Source of the DNA: Paenalcaligenes faecalis
GTDB lineage: Bacteria; Pseudomonadota; Gammaproteobacteria; Burkholderiales; Burkholderiaceae_B
DNA length: 64,000 nucleotides
Direction: 5' to 3'
NCBI RefSeq assembly: GCF_027557445.1
Contig: NZ_CP106841.1
Coordinates: 916,001-980,000, forward strand
The notes beneath the pieces are model-generated. The model saw nothing but the letters and a program-made list of their open reading frames with translations. It made no database searches and was not told where the DNA came from. A program made the position numbers and the translations under genes. Shown piece after piece: positions 33,312 to 44,190 of the stretch; the stretch's first letter is position 1, and every line of letters begins with the position of its first letter.

Positions 33312-34820
33312 ATGTTGAATAACATTATTTTAGGCTTTGAGACAGCGCTGTCTTTGCATAATCTGTTTTACTCTTTTATTGGCGTATTCATTGGTAATTT
33401 AATTGGGGTGTTGCCTGGGATTGGCGCGTTGGCTGCCATTTCCATGCTGTTACCTATTACCTATGGTTTAGATCCAGCAGGTGCGCTAATGATGTTGGCC
33501 GGGCTGTATTACGGCACCAGTTATGGCGGAGCAACTACAACCATTTTGTTGAATCTGCCAGGTACCCCAACACATGCCGTAGTGTGTTTGGATGGGCACC
33601 CCATGGCCAAACAAGGCCGAGCAGGGTCTGCTTTACTGATGGCCATGATTTCCTCTTTTATTGGGGCCACTATCGGTATTATTTTGATGATGGCCTTTGG
33701 TCCATTATTGGTAGAACTCTCATTTAAGTTTGGGCCGGCGGAATACTTCTCTTTGATGTTATTAGGTTTATTGGCGGCCTCTACTCTCACTACGGGAGCT
33801 CCCTTGAAAGGGATTGCGATGGTGTTAGTTGGTTTAGTGATGGGAGTGGTGGGCACGGATATTAATACAGGTATTTCGCGTTTTACTTTTGATATTCCTG
33901 AACTACAAGATGGGCTGGTTGTCGTGGCTGTGGCAATGGGTTTATTTGGGATTTCAGATGTGTTGTCCCATGCGAATCAGTTAGGCACAGGGAGCGCTGT
34001 GACTAGCTCAAAAATTGGTTGGCGTGCAATGCGCCTTGAAAAAGGGGAGCTCAAGCAATCAGCGCCTGCTATTATGCGTGGATCGGGTATAGGGGCATTT
34101 TTTGGGGTATTGCCAGGTACAGGCGGCTCTATTGCCTCATTTATGTCTTATGCTGTCGAAAAACGATTTTCTCGTACACCGAATCGATTTGGTCACGGTG
34201 CTATCGAGGGGGTGGCCGGTCCAGAGTCGGCGAATAGTTCTGCTGCTCAAACGGCTTTTATTCCTACATTAAGTCTAGGTATCCCTGGTGATGCAGTGAT
34301 GGCTCTAATGTTGGGGGCGATGATGATTCACAACATTCAGCCCGGCCCTCAATTGATGGCAGAGCATCCCACGGTATTTTGGGGGCTGATCGCTAGTTTT
34401 TGGCTAGGCAACTTAATGTTGTTGTTTTTGAATATCCCCTTGGTCGGTATGTGGGTCAAGCTGTTATCTGTTCCGTATCGATTAATTTATCCAGCGGTAT
34501 TGTTTTTCATTTGTATTGGGGTCTATAGCGCTAACAACAACTTATTTGATGTGGGGGTGGTGCTACTGATTGGTTTCTTTGGCTTTGTTGCATCACGCAT
34601 GGGCTTTGAACCAGCTCCCTTATTATTAGGTTTTGTTTTGGGGCCAATGATGGAGGAAAACTTCCGTCGTGCGCTCTTGTTGTCACGCGGCGATATGACG
34701 GTCTTTATGACTCGTCCGATCAGTGCTGTCTGTATGAGTGCTGTGTTCCTGATGTTGGCATTTGTGGCGTTTAAACGATTGAAAAAACGTGCGATTGCGG
34801 CAGAGGCAGAGGCGTCGTAG
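33312..34820 (+). CDS. tctA: Tripartite tricarboxylate transporter large membrane subunit TctA
   Basis: 502 residues, about twelve membrane helices. Conserved signatures: FIGVFIGNLIGVLPGIGALAAISMLLPITYGLDP, YYGTSYGGATTTILLNLPGTP and its internal repeat FFGVLPGTGGSIASFMSYAVEKR, then GHGAIEGVAGPESANSSAAQTAFIPTLSLGIPGD. It conducts a carboxylic acid (citrate, tartrate or similar) with a cation gradient. The family is greatly expanded in Alcaligenaceae, mostly as orphan binding proteins. The substrate cannot be told from the channel subunit. Confidence 0.94.
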   Translation: MLNNIILGFETALSLHNLFYSFIGVFIGNLIGVLPGIGALAAISMLLPITYGLDPAGALMMLAGLYYGTSYGGATTTILLNLPGTPTHAVVCLDGHPMAKQGRAGSALLMAMISSFIGATIGIILMMAFGPLLVELSFKFGPAEYFSLMLLGLLAASTLTTGAPLKGIAMVLVGLVMGVVGTDINTGISRFTFDIPELQDGLVVVAVAMGLFGISDVLSHANQLGTGSAVTSSKIGWRAMRLEKGELKQSAPAIMRGSGIGAFFGVLPGTGGSIASFMSYAVEKRFSRTPNRFGHGAIEGVAGPESANSSAAQTAFIPTLSLGIPGDAVMALMLGAMMIHNIQPGPQLMAEHPTVFWGLIASFWLGNLMLLFLNIPLVGMWVKLLSVPYRLIYPAVLFFICIGVYSANNNLFDVGVVLLIGFFGFVASRMGFEPAPLLLGFVLGPMMEENFRRALLLSRGDMTVFMTRPISAVCMSAVFLMLAFVAFKRLKKRAIAAEAEAS

Positions 34821-34848
34821 GGTTCGCACTTCTTCTGTCTGTATGGAT

Positions 34849-34882
34849 AAAAAATGCCTGCATGGATTTGCAGGCATTTTTT
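34849..34882. terminator. Terminator between tctA and the convergent small gene
   Basis: AAAAAATGCCTGCA and its complement form a 14-bp stem with a six-base loop and T runs either way. Confidence 0.9.
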
Positions 34883-34928
34883 ATTAGGTGGTCATTTGGA
34901 CTTCAATAGAGCGCGCTTTTGTAAGGCG

Positions 34929-35495
34929 TTAAATTAAGCTCTGTTGTACGCCAACTTGATTGTTTTTTTGTTCCTCAAGGAGGCGCTTAGTTTCAGCTTC
35001 ATCAATTTGAATGGTTGGATCGCTAAGAGAGGATTGAGTCGCATCGGCGACTTGTTCTTTGGCTTTGTCTAGGGCAGAGGGCTCTGCAGCTACTACTGGG
35101 TTTTCTATGGGGGCTAAAGTCGCTACTTTTTTAGCGCGACCAACTTTGGTAGCTGTTTTAACGGGTTCTTTTTTTGCGACTTTTTTTGCGGCTTTGTCGC
35201 TGTCGGTTTGTTGTTGTTCTGGTGAGAAGTGCGTGACATCAAAGCTGCCCGTTACAATGCCTACCCGTCGTAATACACCAAACGCTTGTACTGGATTTTT
35301 GAACATGCGCGGAGAGCGACTACGGGCTGTGACTAAGACGGCCTGTTGGCCGGTGCGTAGTTGGATTTGAATAAAAAAGCCATGACCATGGCCTTTTAGA
35401 GAGACGCCCGCCACACCACCTGCCTGTGTGGCAGCGCGTAGTTGTTGTAGCGTAAAGCAGTGCGTAGTTTGGGTGATATGTGTAGTCATGCTCAA
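34929..35495 (-). CDS. Hypothetical protein with basic Lys/Ala-rich tail
   Basis: 188 residues. The N-terminal 90 form a compact domain (TLQQLRAATQAGGVAGVSLKGHGHGFFIQIQLRTGQQAVLVTARSRSPRMFKNPVQAFGVLRRVGI) resembling small proteins seen beside plasmid partition genes, though I cannot name the family surely. A low-complexity basic segment follows (KAAKKVAKKEP, KTATKVGRAKKV), then an acidic helix (DEAETKRLLEEQKN). The basic segment suggests nucleic-acid contact. It starts seven bases after the NUDIX gene stop and is probably in its operon. Confidence 0.65.
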   Translation of the reverse strand: MSMTTHITQTTHCFTLQQLRAATQAGGVAGVSLKGHGHGFFIQIQLRTGQQAVLVTARSRSPRMFKNPVQAFGVLRRVGIVTGSFDVTHFSPEQQQTDSDKAAKKVAKKEPVKTATKVGRAKKVATLAPIENPVVAAEPSALDKAKEQVADATQSSLSDPTIQIDEAETKRLLEEQKNNQVGVQQSLI

Positions 35496-35501
35496 GGGAG
35501 C

Positions 35502-35891
35502 CTAAATCAATAACGGTAAAATAAAATGCTCTGTGAGCGGCGCAAGTAACAGTTGTGTGGCGTCCGACGGGTATTCCCAACGTGCCTCTTCGAGTTCGGC
35601 CGCAATATGTATAGGATTATGCCATGTTAATTGGTAAATATGGGCATGCACGGTGTGTCCGGGCTCATTTGCCGCTGGCGCATGGAATTCACCATGATAG
35701 TGAATCTGAGTCGGATTGGGTTGAATTTGTAGCTCTTCGTTTAATTCACGTAATAAGGCATCTAAAGGGGATTCACCCGCTTCGATTTTACCGCCAGCTT
35801 GCATAAAGCGCTGGGTGTTTTTTTTGCGCACTAATAGCATCTTTTTTTCGCTGTTGATGATAATGGCGGCGGCAATGTGGATTTCAGGCAT
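35502..35891 (-). CDS. NUDIX hydrolase
   Basis: 129 residues from the ATG at 35891 (MPEIHIAAAIIIN), chosen because family homology starts there. The frame could extend to 35984, but those codons look unrelated and crowd the argG promoter; neither start has a clear ribosome site. The NUDIX box GGKIEAGESPLDALLRELNEEL matches GX5EX7REUXEEXGU, with the Glu residues that bind Mg2+. It hydrolyses a nucleoside diphosphate linked to something; the substrate is unknown. It is divergent from argG. Confidence 0.85.
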   Translation of the reverse strand: MPEIHIAAAIIINSEKKMLLVRKKNTQRFMQAGGKIEAGESPLDALLRELNEELQIQPNPTQIHYHGEFHAPAANEPGHTVHAHIYQLTWHNPIHIAAELEEARWEYPSDATQLLLAPLTEHFILPLLI

Positions 35892-35968
35892 ACAAAGACA
35901 TGTTTTGACGAGGTAAAAGTCATCAGCATAACATTCTTTGCTGAAAGCCTTTGTAATGAGCGATATAA

Positions 35969-37351
<1,383 letters not shown>

Positions 37352-37369
37352 TTAGTTATTTATCTACTA

Positions 37370-37398
37370 AAAAATCCTCCGTTATCGGAGGATTTTTT
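37370..37398 (+). terminator. Intrinsic terminator of argG
   Basis: AAAAATCCTCC and GGAGGATTTTT form a strong stem around GTTATC with eight or more T after it. Confidence 0.9.
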
Positions 37399-37443
37399 TT
37401 TGCATTGTGCATCCCGTTTTTCTGTCTGTAGGTTGGTTTGAGT

Positions 37444-38141
37444 TTAGTAGTGAATACTAAGCCATAAAGGTAAGCTTAGTGCCGCAATCAGGGTGCAGAG
37501 TGACATAGTGATCGCCACCAGCCGCCCATCACCACCCATCCTTACGGCTAATACGTAGGTGGTAGAGGCTGTAGGTAAAGCAGCAAAGAGCAGCAGCATT
37601 TTTTGTTCAAGCGGACTTAACGGAATCACTGCATTGATAATTAACGCAGCAATAGGGCAAAGTAATAACTTGGTGGCTATCATCCAACTAACTAAGCGCT
37701 GAGATCCTTGCAAAGCATGTAAAGAAAAAGAAGCTCCTACGCAGATTAAGCCCACGGCCAAGGCGCTAGAGCCTAGTCGAGATAAGGTAACGTCAATCGG
37801 GGTGGGTAGATTAAAGCCAGATAAGAATTAAAGCGATAGGCGCATTGTGCGACAGAGGCATGGCGCATACGGTCAGGCTTTAATACGGGAAGAGCAATAA
37901 ATGACAGAATAACCCCTGATAAAATCACAAGTGCTGTGGCCAGCCCTAAGGTGGAAATCTGTTGAATGCTTAACTGGCTTTTTGCCATTGAGGAAAAAAG
38001 CAGAGCTGGAAATAAGAGGTAATAAACGAGTTTTTCTGCACCATTAAAAAAAGTAATTGGCAAAAAACTCCATCGTACTAATAGCAGTCCTAAAGCCATC
38101 AATAAAAAATCAGGCAGAATTAAAAAGAAAGTAGAGGCCAT
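37444..38141 (-). pseudogene. AEC (auxin efflux carrier) family transporter, internally deleted and frameshifted
   Basis: Two pieces of one AEC-type permease. The N-terminal piece (ATG near 38141, MASTFFLILPDFLLMALGLLLVRW) reads four helices to AYRFNSYLAL, then runs out of frame and stops at 37773. The C-terminal piece resumes in another frame at about 37805 (PIDVTLSRLGSSALAVGLICVGASFSL) and ends normally at 37444. AEC proteins have about 310 residues; here about 70 central residues are missing and the frame changes at the joint. The gene cannot make a full transporter. It has no IS scar at the joint. Confidence 0.82.
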
Positions 38142-38222
38142 AGGACAAGTAAATAGAACGGTAAAAAAACACCCCAATAACCTGAGCAGTTGATTGGGGT
38201 GTGGATACCAAACAAATAAGGA

Positions 38223-39155
38223 TTATGTGTCGAGTTTGCCTAAAAGTAAAAATTCCATCAAGGCTTTTTGTACGTGCATACGGTTTTCGGCTTCATCCCA
38301 GACTACGCTTTGTGGACCGTCAATGACCTCGGCAGTGACCTCTTCGCCGCGATGAGCAGGTAAACAATGCATGAATAGCGCGTCTTTAGCAGCCACTGCC
38401 ATCATCTCTTTGTCAACGCACCATTCAGCAAACGCTTTGCGACGGACTTCGTTTTCGTCCTCGAAGCCCATGCTTGTCCAGACATCTGTGGTGACGAGGT
38501 GAGCGCCTTTACATGCCTCGATGGGGTCGTCAAACTCTTGGAAGACGGCAGCATCTGGATTACCAATTAATGAGCGATCCAGTTTATAGCCTTCTGGGGC
38601 AGAAATATGCAGTTTAAAACCGAGCATTTCAGCCGCTTGTAGCCACGTGTAGGCCATATTGTTGCCATCGCCAATCCATGCAACTGTTTTACCTTCGATG
38701 GAGCCATGGTGCTCAATGAATGTAAAAATATCAGCCAGAATTTGGCAAGGGTGGTATTCATTGGTTAAACCGTTGATAACGGGAACACGAGAGAATTCGG
38801 CAAAGCGCTCGATGCGGTCTTGGCCAAAGGTACGAATCATCACAATATCAACCATACGAGAAATGACACGAGACGTGTCCTCGATGGGCTCGGAGCGACC
38901 GAGTTGTGAGTCGTTGGTAGTGAGGTGAATGACTGCACCACCCATTTGGTACATGCCCGCCTCAAAAGAGACCCGCGTGCGCGTGCTGGCTTTTTCGAAC
39001 ACCATAGCAAGGGTGCGGTCATGCAAGGTCAAGTGGGGTTCGTAACGCTTAAAACGGTCTTTGATTAGGCGTGCGCGATCCAAAAGATAAAGCGTTTCGT
39101 CTTTAGTTAAATCATTAAACTGTAAGTAGTGCCGTATAGGGGCCGTTGCGTTCAT
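38223..39155 (-). CDS. argF: Ornithine carbamoyltransferase
   Basis: 310 residues from the ATG at 39155 (MNATAPIRHYLQF), which has AAGG upstream; the longer in-frame start at 39203 adds an unrelated hydrophobic lead. Motifs: FEKASTRTRVSFE for carbamoyl phosphate, YHPCQILADIFT, DVWTSMGFE for ornithine and FMHCLPAHRGEEV. It makes citrulline from ornithine and carbamoyl phosphate for arginine synthesis. Its product is the substrate of the nearby argG. Confidence 0.96.
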   Translation of the reverse strand: MNATAPIRHYLQFNDLTKDETLYLLDRARLIKDRFKRYEPHLTLHDRTLAMVFEKASTRTRVSFEAGMYQMGGAVIHLTTNDSQLGRSEPIEDTSRVISRMVDIVMIRTFGQDRIERFAEFSRVPVINGLTNEYHPCQILADIFTFIEHHGSIEGKTVAWIGDGNNMAYTWLQAAEMLGFKLHISAPEGYKLDRSLIGNPDAAVFQEFDDPIEACKGAHLVTTDVWTSMGFEDENEVRRKAFAEWCVDKEMMAVAAKDALFMHCLPAHRGEEVTAEVIDGPQSVVWDEAENRMHVQKALMEFLLLGKLDT

Positions 39156-39328
39156 ACTAAACCTTAGCAAAAAATAATTAGCCAATTTAATATAATAGAG
39201 CAAAGTCAGCGTTACGCCTAGTCATAAGCATCAGAGAGATTTTGGTATTAGTAGGTGTAATGGGCGCAATAGGATACAATGTTGGATGAGGTGTGTTGAG
39301 CATATGCGCTGTTAATCCTTGGAATCCT

Positions 39329-39625
39329 ATGTCTACAAAGCTAGTAATTCATGGTACGACTACTTCGGGGCAACGTTTTAGACCCAGCGATTGGGCGGAA
39401 CGCTTGGCCGGGGTGATGTCTCAGTTTAGACCTGCCGGTTCGGTAGGTGGTCCTTTTACCTATTCGCCCTATGTGGTGCCACATTTGATTGATGGTGTGC
39501 GCTGTGTGGTGGTTGATCCACGATTGCGGGACCTAGAGCCCTTAGCTTGGAAATTTGTTTGTGGTTTTGCCCAGGACAATGATCTACACACTACCGGTGT
39601 GGATATGGATTTTACCGGCGAATAG
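39329..39625 (+). CDS. DUF3579 family protein
   Basis: 98 residues from ATG at 39329. The sequence STKLVIHGTTTSGQRFRPSDWAERLAGVM, GGPFTYSPYVVPHLIDGVRCVVVDPRL, PLAWKFVCGFAQDNDL matches DUF3579, a small family found almost only in betaproteobacteria, commonly between argF and rpsT as here. The function is unknown. It is divergent from argF. Confidence 0.88.
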   Translation: MSTKLVIHGTTTSGQRFRPSDWAERLAGVMSQFRPAGSVGGPFTYSPYVVPHLIDGVRCVVVDPRLRDLEPLAWKFVCGFAQDNDLHTTGVDMDFTGE

Positions 39626-39644
39626 AATAACAACAACGATGTAG

Positions 39645-39673
39645 AGCCCTAACTTAAAAGTAGGGCTTTTTTT
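39645..39673 (+). terminator. Terminator of the DUF3579 gene
   Basis: AGCCCTA pairs with TAGGGCT over a nine-base loop, then seven T. Confidence 0.82.
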
Positions 39674-39696
39674 ACGTTTGTTTGTGACTATAAAAA

Positions 39697-39726
39697 CAAA
39701 AAGAGTGCTAAAAAGCACTCTTTTGT
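39697..39726. terminator. Terminator of rpsT (bidirectional)
   Basis: AAAAGAGTGCT and AGCACTCTTTT form an 11-bp stem with an AAAA loop; on the minus strand it is followed by TTTTTGTTTTT. A second stem TAGCCCAT/ATGGGCTA lies between it and the rpsT stop. Confidence 0.82.
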
Positions 39727-39788
39727 ATCACATAGCCCATATGGTTAATGGGCTATATGGCTGACTCGGCCAATTAAACCCAGCCGCT

Positions 39789-40055
39789 TTAGGCAGCTAA
39801 CGCCTTGATGGCGGAAGCTAGGCGGCTTTTTAGGCGAGCAGCCTTGTTCTTGTGAATGATGTTCTTGTCAGCAACGCGATCAATAATGCTGGAAGTTTTT
39901 TGGAAAACTTCGTTAGCAGCGGCTTGGTCACCGGCTTCGATAGCCTGACGTACGCGTTTGATGGAGGTACGCATCATGGAGCGCATGCTTGCGTTGTGTT
40001 TGTTACGCGCATCTGCTTGGCGTGCGCGTTTACGAGCTTGTGCTGTATTAGCCAT
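39789..40055 (-). CDS. rpsT: 30S ribosomal protein S20
   Basis: 88 residues, very basic and helical: [35 protein letters not shown] and the C-terminal [21 protein letters not shown]20 binds 16S rRNA early in small-subunit assembly. It is a single gene with its own terminator. The length is normal. Confidence 0.98.
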   Translation of the reverse strand: MANTAQARKRARQADARNKHNASMRSMMRTSIKRVRQAIEAGDQAAANEVFQKTSSIIDRVADKNIIHKNKAARLKSRLASAIKALAA

Positions 40056-40103
40056 ATTTAATAAATAGTAAAAGGTTTAATTGGCAAAGACTAATAATAT
40101 ATA

Positions 40104-41660
40104 TTATAGATGCGGCTTTGTAAAGTCGCGTAGTCTAAAGCCAAATAAAATAAGCATAAATCCGTAGCTCGCAGCACAGATACTTACGACTAAAAGTAAG
40201 CATAAGGCACGTAGCCACGGCGCGTAAGCCAGTGCAATCCAATCAATATAATGATTGGCCACTAGCAAGAGAGAGGTCATCACGGCAAGCGCGGGGATTA
40301 ACCGTAGTATAAACCGTAGCCAGCCAGATTGGGGGCGATAAATGTGGCGTTTATACAATAAATATAATAAACACAGTGCATTTATGCTGGCACCTAGCCC
40401 AATAGAGAGCGCTAAGCCAGCGTGGGCAAAGCTTGGCACTAAAATTAAATTAAAAATTTGCGTTAAAACTAAGACCGCAATGGCGATGCGAACAGGTGTT
40501 TTTATGTCTTGACGAGCATAAAAAGCAGGGGCAAGGATCTTAATAGCCAGTAAAGCAAGCAAACCAATTGCATAGGCCATGACGGCGGTTTGGGTTTGAG
40601 CAACGTCGTCCGCACCAAATGCCCCGTAGTGAAACAAAGTGGCAACTAAGCCATCACTCAGTAATGCTAAGCCTAAAGCCGCCGGAATACCTAACATGAT
40701 GACGAGACGTAATCCCCAGTCTAAAAGAGCTTGGTAACTGGTAGACTCATTTTTAGCGTAAGCGGCAGAGAGTTTGGGTAAAAGCACTGTACCCAACGCT
40801 ACCCCAAGTAATGCCGTAGGGAATTCCATAAGGCGATCTGCAAAGGAGAGCCAGGTAACGCTACCAGACTGTAACCATGTAGCGATATTCGTGTTAATTA
40901 ACAACGAGATTTGTGCCACGGATACCCCAAGGATAGCTGGGAGCATTTGTTTAATGACCCGTTTGACTAAGGGGTCTGTCCACGCTTGGATGATGCGCAG
41001 TGAAAAACGTGGCATCATGCCGAGTTTAGCTAACGCAATCCATTGCACACTGAGCTGAGCAACACCACCAGCCATAACACCTGCCGCTAAGGCGTAGATG
41101 GGAGGGTCAAAATAAGGGGCAGCAAAAACACTGGCTAAGATCATGGAGAGATTGAGCAAGATAGGCGTAAAGGCCGGAACAGCAAAGCGACTCCATGTAT
41201 TGAGTATGCCAGAGGCAAGGGCCACAAGAGACATACAAACAATATAGGGAAACATAAGCCGAGTCATCCATACTGCGGCTTCGAACTCGGTTTGCTTGTC
41301 TGCGGTAGTCATGCCGCTGGCCATAGCGCTAACCACCCACGGTGCAGCGACTATACCTAGGGCTGTGACTAGCATCAATGCGCTGGTTAGTGCCAGTGCT
41401 ACGCGGTTTAAGAGCTGCTTAACCTCAGACTCCGTCCCTGTGCTGCGCACCTCGCCCAAAATAGGTACAAAGGCTTGTGAAAAGGCCCCTTCGGCAAATA
41501 AGCGACGTAGTAAATTAGGAATGCGAAAAGCAACCCAAAAGGCATCACTGAGGGGGCCAGCACCAAAGCTTCGTGCAATTAAAATATCGCGCACTAGACC
41601 TGTAATGCGCGATAGTAAAGTTAAGCCGCTAATTAAAGCCGCTGAACGCAATAAACTCAT
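40104..41660 (-). CDS. murJ: Lipid II flippase MurJ
   Basis: 518 residues, fourteen predicted membrane helices of the MviN/MurJ type in the MOP superfamily. Signatures include LISGLTLLSRITGLVRDILIARSFGAG, DAFWVAFRIPNLLRRLFAEGAFSQAFVPIL with the Arg residues of the central cavity, and FADRLMEFPTALLGVALGTVLLPKLS. It moves lipid II across the inner membrane for peptidoglycan synthesis and is essential in most Gram-negatives. It starts three bases after the stop of the upstream SDR gene, so the two are co-transcribed. Confidence 0.96.
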   Translation of the reverse strand: MSLLRSAALISGLTLLSRITGLVRDILIARSFGAGPLSDAFWVAFRIPNLLRRLFAEGAFSQAFVPILGEVRSTGTESEVKQLLNRVALALTSALMLVTALGIVAAPWVVSAMASGMTTADKQTEFEAAVWMTRLMFPYIVCMSLVALASGILNTWSRFAVPAFTPILLNLSMILASVFAAPYFDPPIYALAAGVMAGGVAQLSVQWIALAKLGMMPRFSLRIIQAWTDPLVKRVIKQMLPAILGVSVAQISLLINTNIATWLQSGSVTWLSFADRLMEFPTALLGVALGTVLLPKLSAAYAKNESTSYQALLDWGLRLVIMLGIPAALGLALLSDGLVATLFHYGAFGADDVAQTQTAVMAYAIGLLALLAIKILAPAFYARQDIKTPVRIAIAVLVLTQIFNLILVPSFAHAGLALSIGLGASINALCLLYLLYKRHIYRPQSGWLRFILRLIPALAVMTSLLLVANHYIDWIALAYAPWLRALCLLLVVSICAASYGFMLILFGFRLRDFTKPHL

Positions 41661-41663
41661 AGA

Positions 41664-42422
41664 TTATTTTGGTGCCATACGGATAGCACCATCCAAGCGG
41701 ATGGTTTCACCATTGAGCATGTCGTTGTCAATGATACTAAAGACCAGTTTTGCATAGTCTTCAGGACGTCCTAAGCGGGAAGGGAAAGGGATGTCAGCGG
41801 CTAAGGAGTCTTGTACTTCTTGGGGCATACCAAAAACCATAGGCGTACCAAAGATGCCAGGTGCAATGGTGACACAACGAATACCAACACGAGATAAATC
41901 ACGGGCGATAGGTAGAGTCATACCCGCAACACCAGCCTTAGAGGCGGCGTAAGCAGCTTGGCCGATTTGCCCATCAAAGGCTGCGACTGAAGCGGTATTA
42001 ATGAGTACGCCGCGTTCACCGGTAGGCTCTGGCTCGTTTGAGCTCATGGCAAAGGCTGCTAAGCGACACATATTAAATGTACCAATGAGGTTGATGCCGA
42101 CCACTTTTTGGAATAGATCCAAATCATGGGGAGCTTCGCGCCCAACAGTACGGGAAGCGGGGGCTATGCCTGCGCAGTTAACTAAGCCAAACAGAGGGCC
42201 TAGTGCTAGTGCAGCATCAATTACTTTTTGTCCATCTTGCGCACTGGTGACATCACAATGAACATAGGTTTGACCTAGTTCGGCGGCTAAGGCTTGGCCT
42301 GCTTCGTCTTGGATGTCAGCGATGACTACTTTGGCGCCGTTTTCTACTAACATTTTTACACTGCCAGCACCCAAGCCAGATGCGCCACCGGTAACTACAA
42401 ATACTTTATCTTTGATTTGCAT
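41664..42422 (-). CDS. SDR-family 3-hydroxyacyl-CoA dehydrogenase (type II)
   Basis: 252 residues of the classical short-chain dehydrogenases: [21 protein letters not shown] (NAD-binding TGxxxGxG), VIADIQDE with the NAD-specific Asp, [19 protein letters not shown] and the catalytic YAASK. The C-terminal [41 protein letters not shown] matches the HSD17B10-like 3-hydroxyacyl-CoA dehydrogenase group. It would oxidise 3-hydroxyacyl-CoA in fatty-acid or branched amino-acid breakdown. It lies between adk and murJ on the same strand. Confidence 0.88.
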   Translation of the reverse strand: MQIKDKVFVVTGGASGLGAGSVKMLVENGAKVVIADIQDEAGQALAAELGQTYVHCDVTSAQDGQKVIDAALALGPLFGLVNCAGIAPASRTVGREAPHDLDLFQKVVGINLIGTFNMCRLAAFAMSSNEPEPTGERGVLINTASVAAFDGQIGQAAYAASKAGVAGMTLPIARDLSRVGIRCVTIAPGIFGTPMVFGMPQEVQDSLAADIPFPSRLGRPEDYAKLVFSIIDNDMLNGETIRLDGAIRMAPK

Positions 42423-42433
42423 AGGATTTCCTA

Positions 42434-42463
42434 ATGTAAAAAATCCGGCGCGAAGGCCGGATT
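42434..42463 (-). terminator. Terminator of adk
   Basis: AATCCGGC and GCCGGATT with a six-base loop, followed on the minus strand by TTTTTTAC, just after the adk stop. Confidence 0.75.
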
Positions 42464-42474
42464 AATGGAGGAGC

Positions 42475-43185
<711 letters not shown>

Positions 43186-43231
43186 TCAGATGTGTATGTT
43201 TTGGCTGCTAAATTAATAGGCAAAACCTTGT

Positions 43232-43996
43232 TTATAACCGATTTTGAAAAATTTCGCGCACCTTATCTAAATCAGCAATAGTATCCACCCCTTGAGCAGG
43301 GGCTGTAGGACTAACGTAGACACAAATGTCATAGCCGTTTTCCAATGCACGCAACTGCTCAAGGGATTCATGGATTTCTAATGGCCCCCGAGATAGATGA
43401 GGGAACTGGCGCAGAAAGCTAACACGGTAGGCATAAATGCCAATGTGATGCAGTGCACCTAAGTTATTTGCCATAACATGTGGGTTTTCTTGCATGGCAT
43501 CACGCGCCCAAGGGATGGGGGCACGTGAAAAATATAAGGCTTGGCCGCTTAGACCACAGACTACTTTAACGCTATTTGGGTTGAAAAAGTCTGCATCTTT
43601 AGTATAGGGGGTTGCCACTGTAGCAATAGCGGCATTTGGGTTTTGTTGTAGCTGAGCGGCAACGGCATTGATGACCTCAGGCTCAATCAGGGGCTCATCG
43701 CCTTGAATATTTACGATAACAGCACTGTCGTCTAGTTCAAGTAACTGGACTGCCTCTGCTAATCGATCCGTACCGGTAGGATGCGTGTCTTTAGTTAGCA
43801 CAAAATCAAAACCGTAGGGGCTGACCGCATCGGCGACTTGCTGGCTATCTGTTGCGATATAGATAGCCGTGGCCTCTGATTTTTTAACCTGTTCCGCTGT
43901 GCGGACAATCATGGGTTTACCCACGATGTCAGCCAATGGCTTACTGGGTAAACGCGTCGACGCCAAGCGTGCCGGAATAATCGCAATAAAAGACAT
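43232..43996 (-). CDS. kdsB: 3-deoxy-manno-octulosonate cytidylyltransferase
   Basis: 254 residues from ATG at 43996, two bases after the Trm112-type stop, so tightly coupled. Motifs: IIPARLASTRLPSKPLADIVGKPMI, the TDRLAEAV stretch, VNIQGDEPLIEPEVI and GIYAYR with a following catalytic stretch. It activates Kdo with CTP to CMP-Kdo for the inner core of lipopolysaccharide, alongside lpxK in the same operon. Confidence 0.96.
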   Translation of the reverse strand: MSFIAIIPARLASTRLPSKPLADIVGKPMIVRTAEQVKKSEATAIYIATDSQQVADAVSPYGFDFVLTKDTHPTGTDRLAEAVQLLELDDSAVIVNIQGDEPLIEPEVINAVAAQLQQNPNAAIATVATPYTKDADFFNPNSVKVVCGLSGQALYFSRAPIPWARDAMQENPHVMANNLGALHHIGIYAYRVSFLRQFPHLSRGPLEIHESLEQLRALENGYDICVYVSPTAPAQGVDTIADLDKVREIFQNRL

Positions 43997-43997
43997 A

Positions 43998-44174
43998 TTA
44001 AGTCTCAGAGGAGGACAAGGAAATAGCTTCGCTTTGGAGCATAAGAGGGATACCGTCACGAATAGGAAAGGCTAGCTGATCGGCTTTGCAGACCAGTTGT
44101 TGTTGCTCGCGATTATGGTCTAGCTTGCTTTTGCATAAAGGGCAAACAAGGACTTCAAGTAAATGTGATTCCAT
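43998..44174 (-). CDS. Trm112 / YcaR family small protein
   Basis: A 58-residue gene between lpxK and kdsB. It reads MESHLLEVLVCPLCKSKL, then LVCKADQLAFPIRDGIPLML: the Trm112/YcaR zinc-ribbon-like family, here with three cysteines (CPLC and LVCK). Eukaryotic Trm112 activates methyltransferases; the bacterial protein has no settled role. In E. coli ycaR also sits between lpxK and kdsB. The lpxK stop is 16 bases upstream and kdsB follows after one base, so it is clearly part of the operon. Confidence 0.9.
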   Translation of the reverse strand: MESHLLEVLVCPLCKSKLDHNREQQQLVCKADQLAFPIRDGIPLMLQSEAISLSSSET

Positions 44175-44190
44175 AGTGTTCTCTGTTAAA

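Noticed and set aside
34929-35495. Toxin-antitoxin or plasmid partition module
   Set aside because: No ParA-type ATPase or toxin-like partner lies next to it; only a NUDIX gene.
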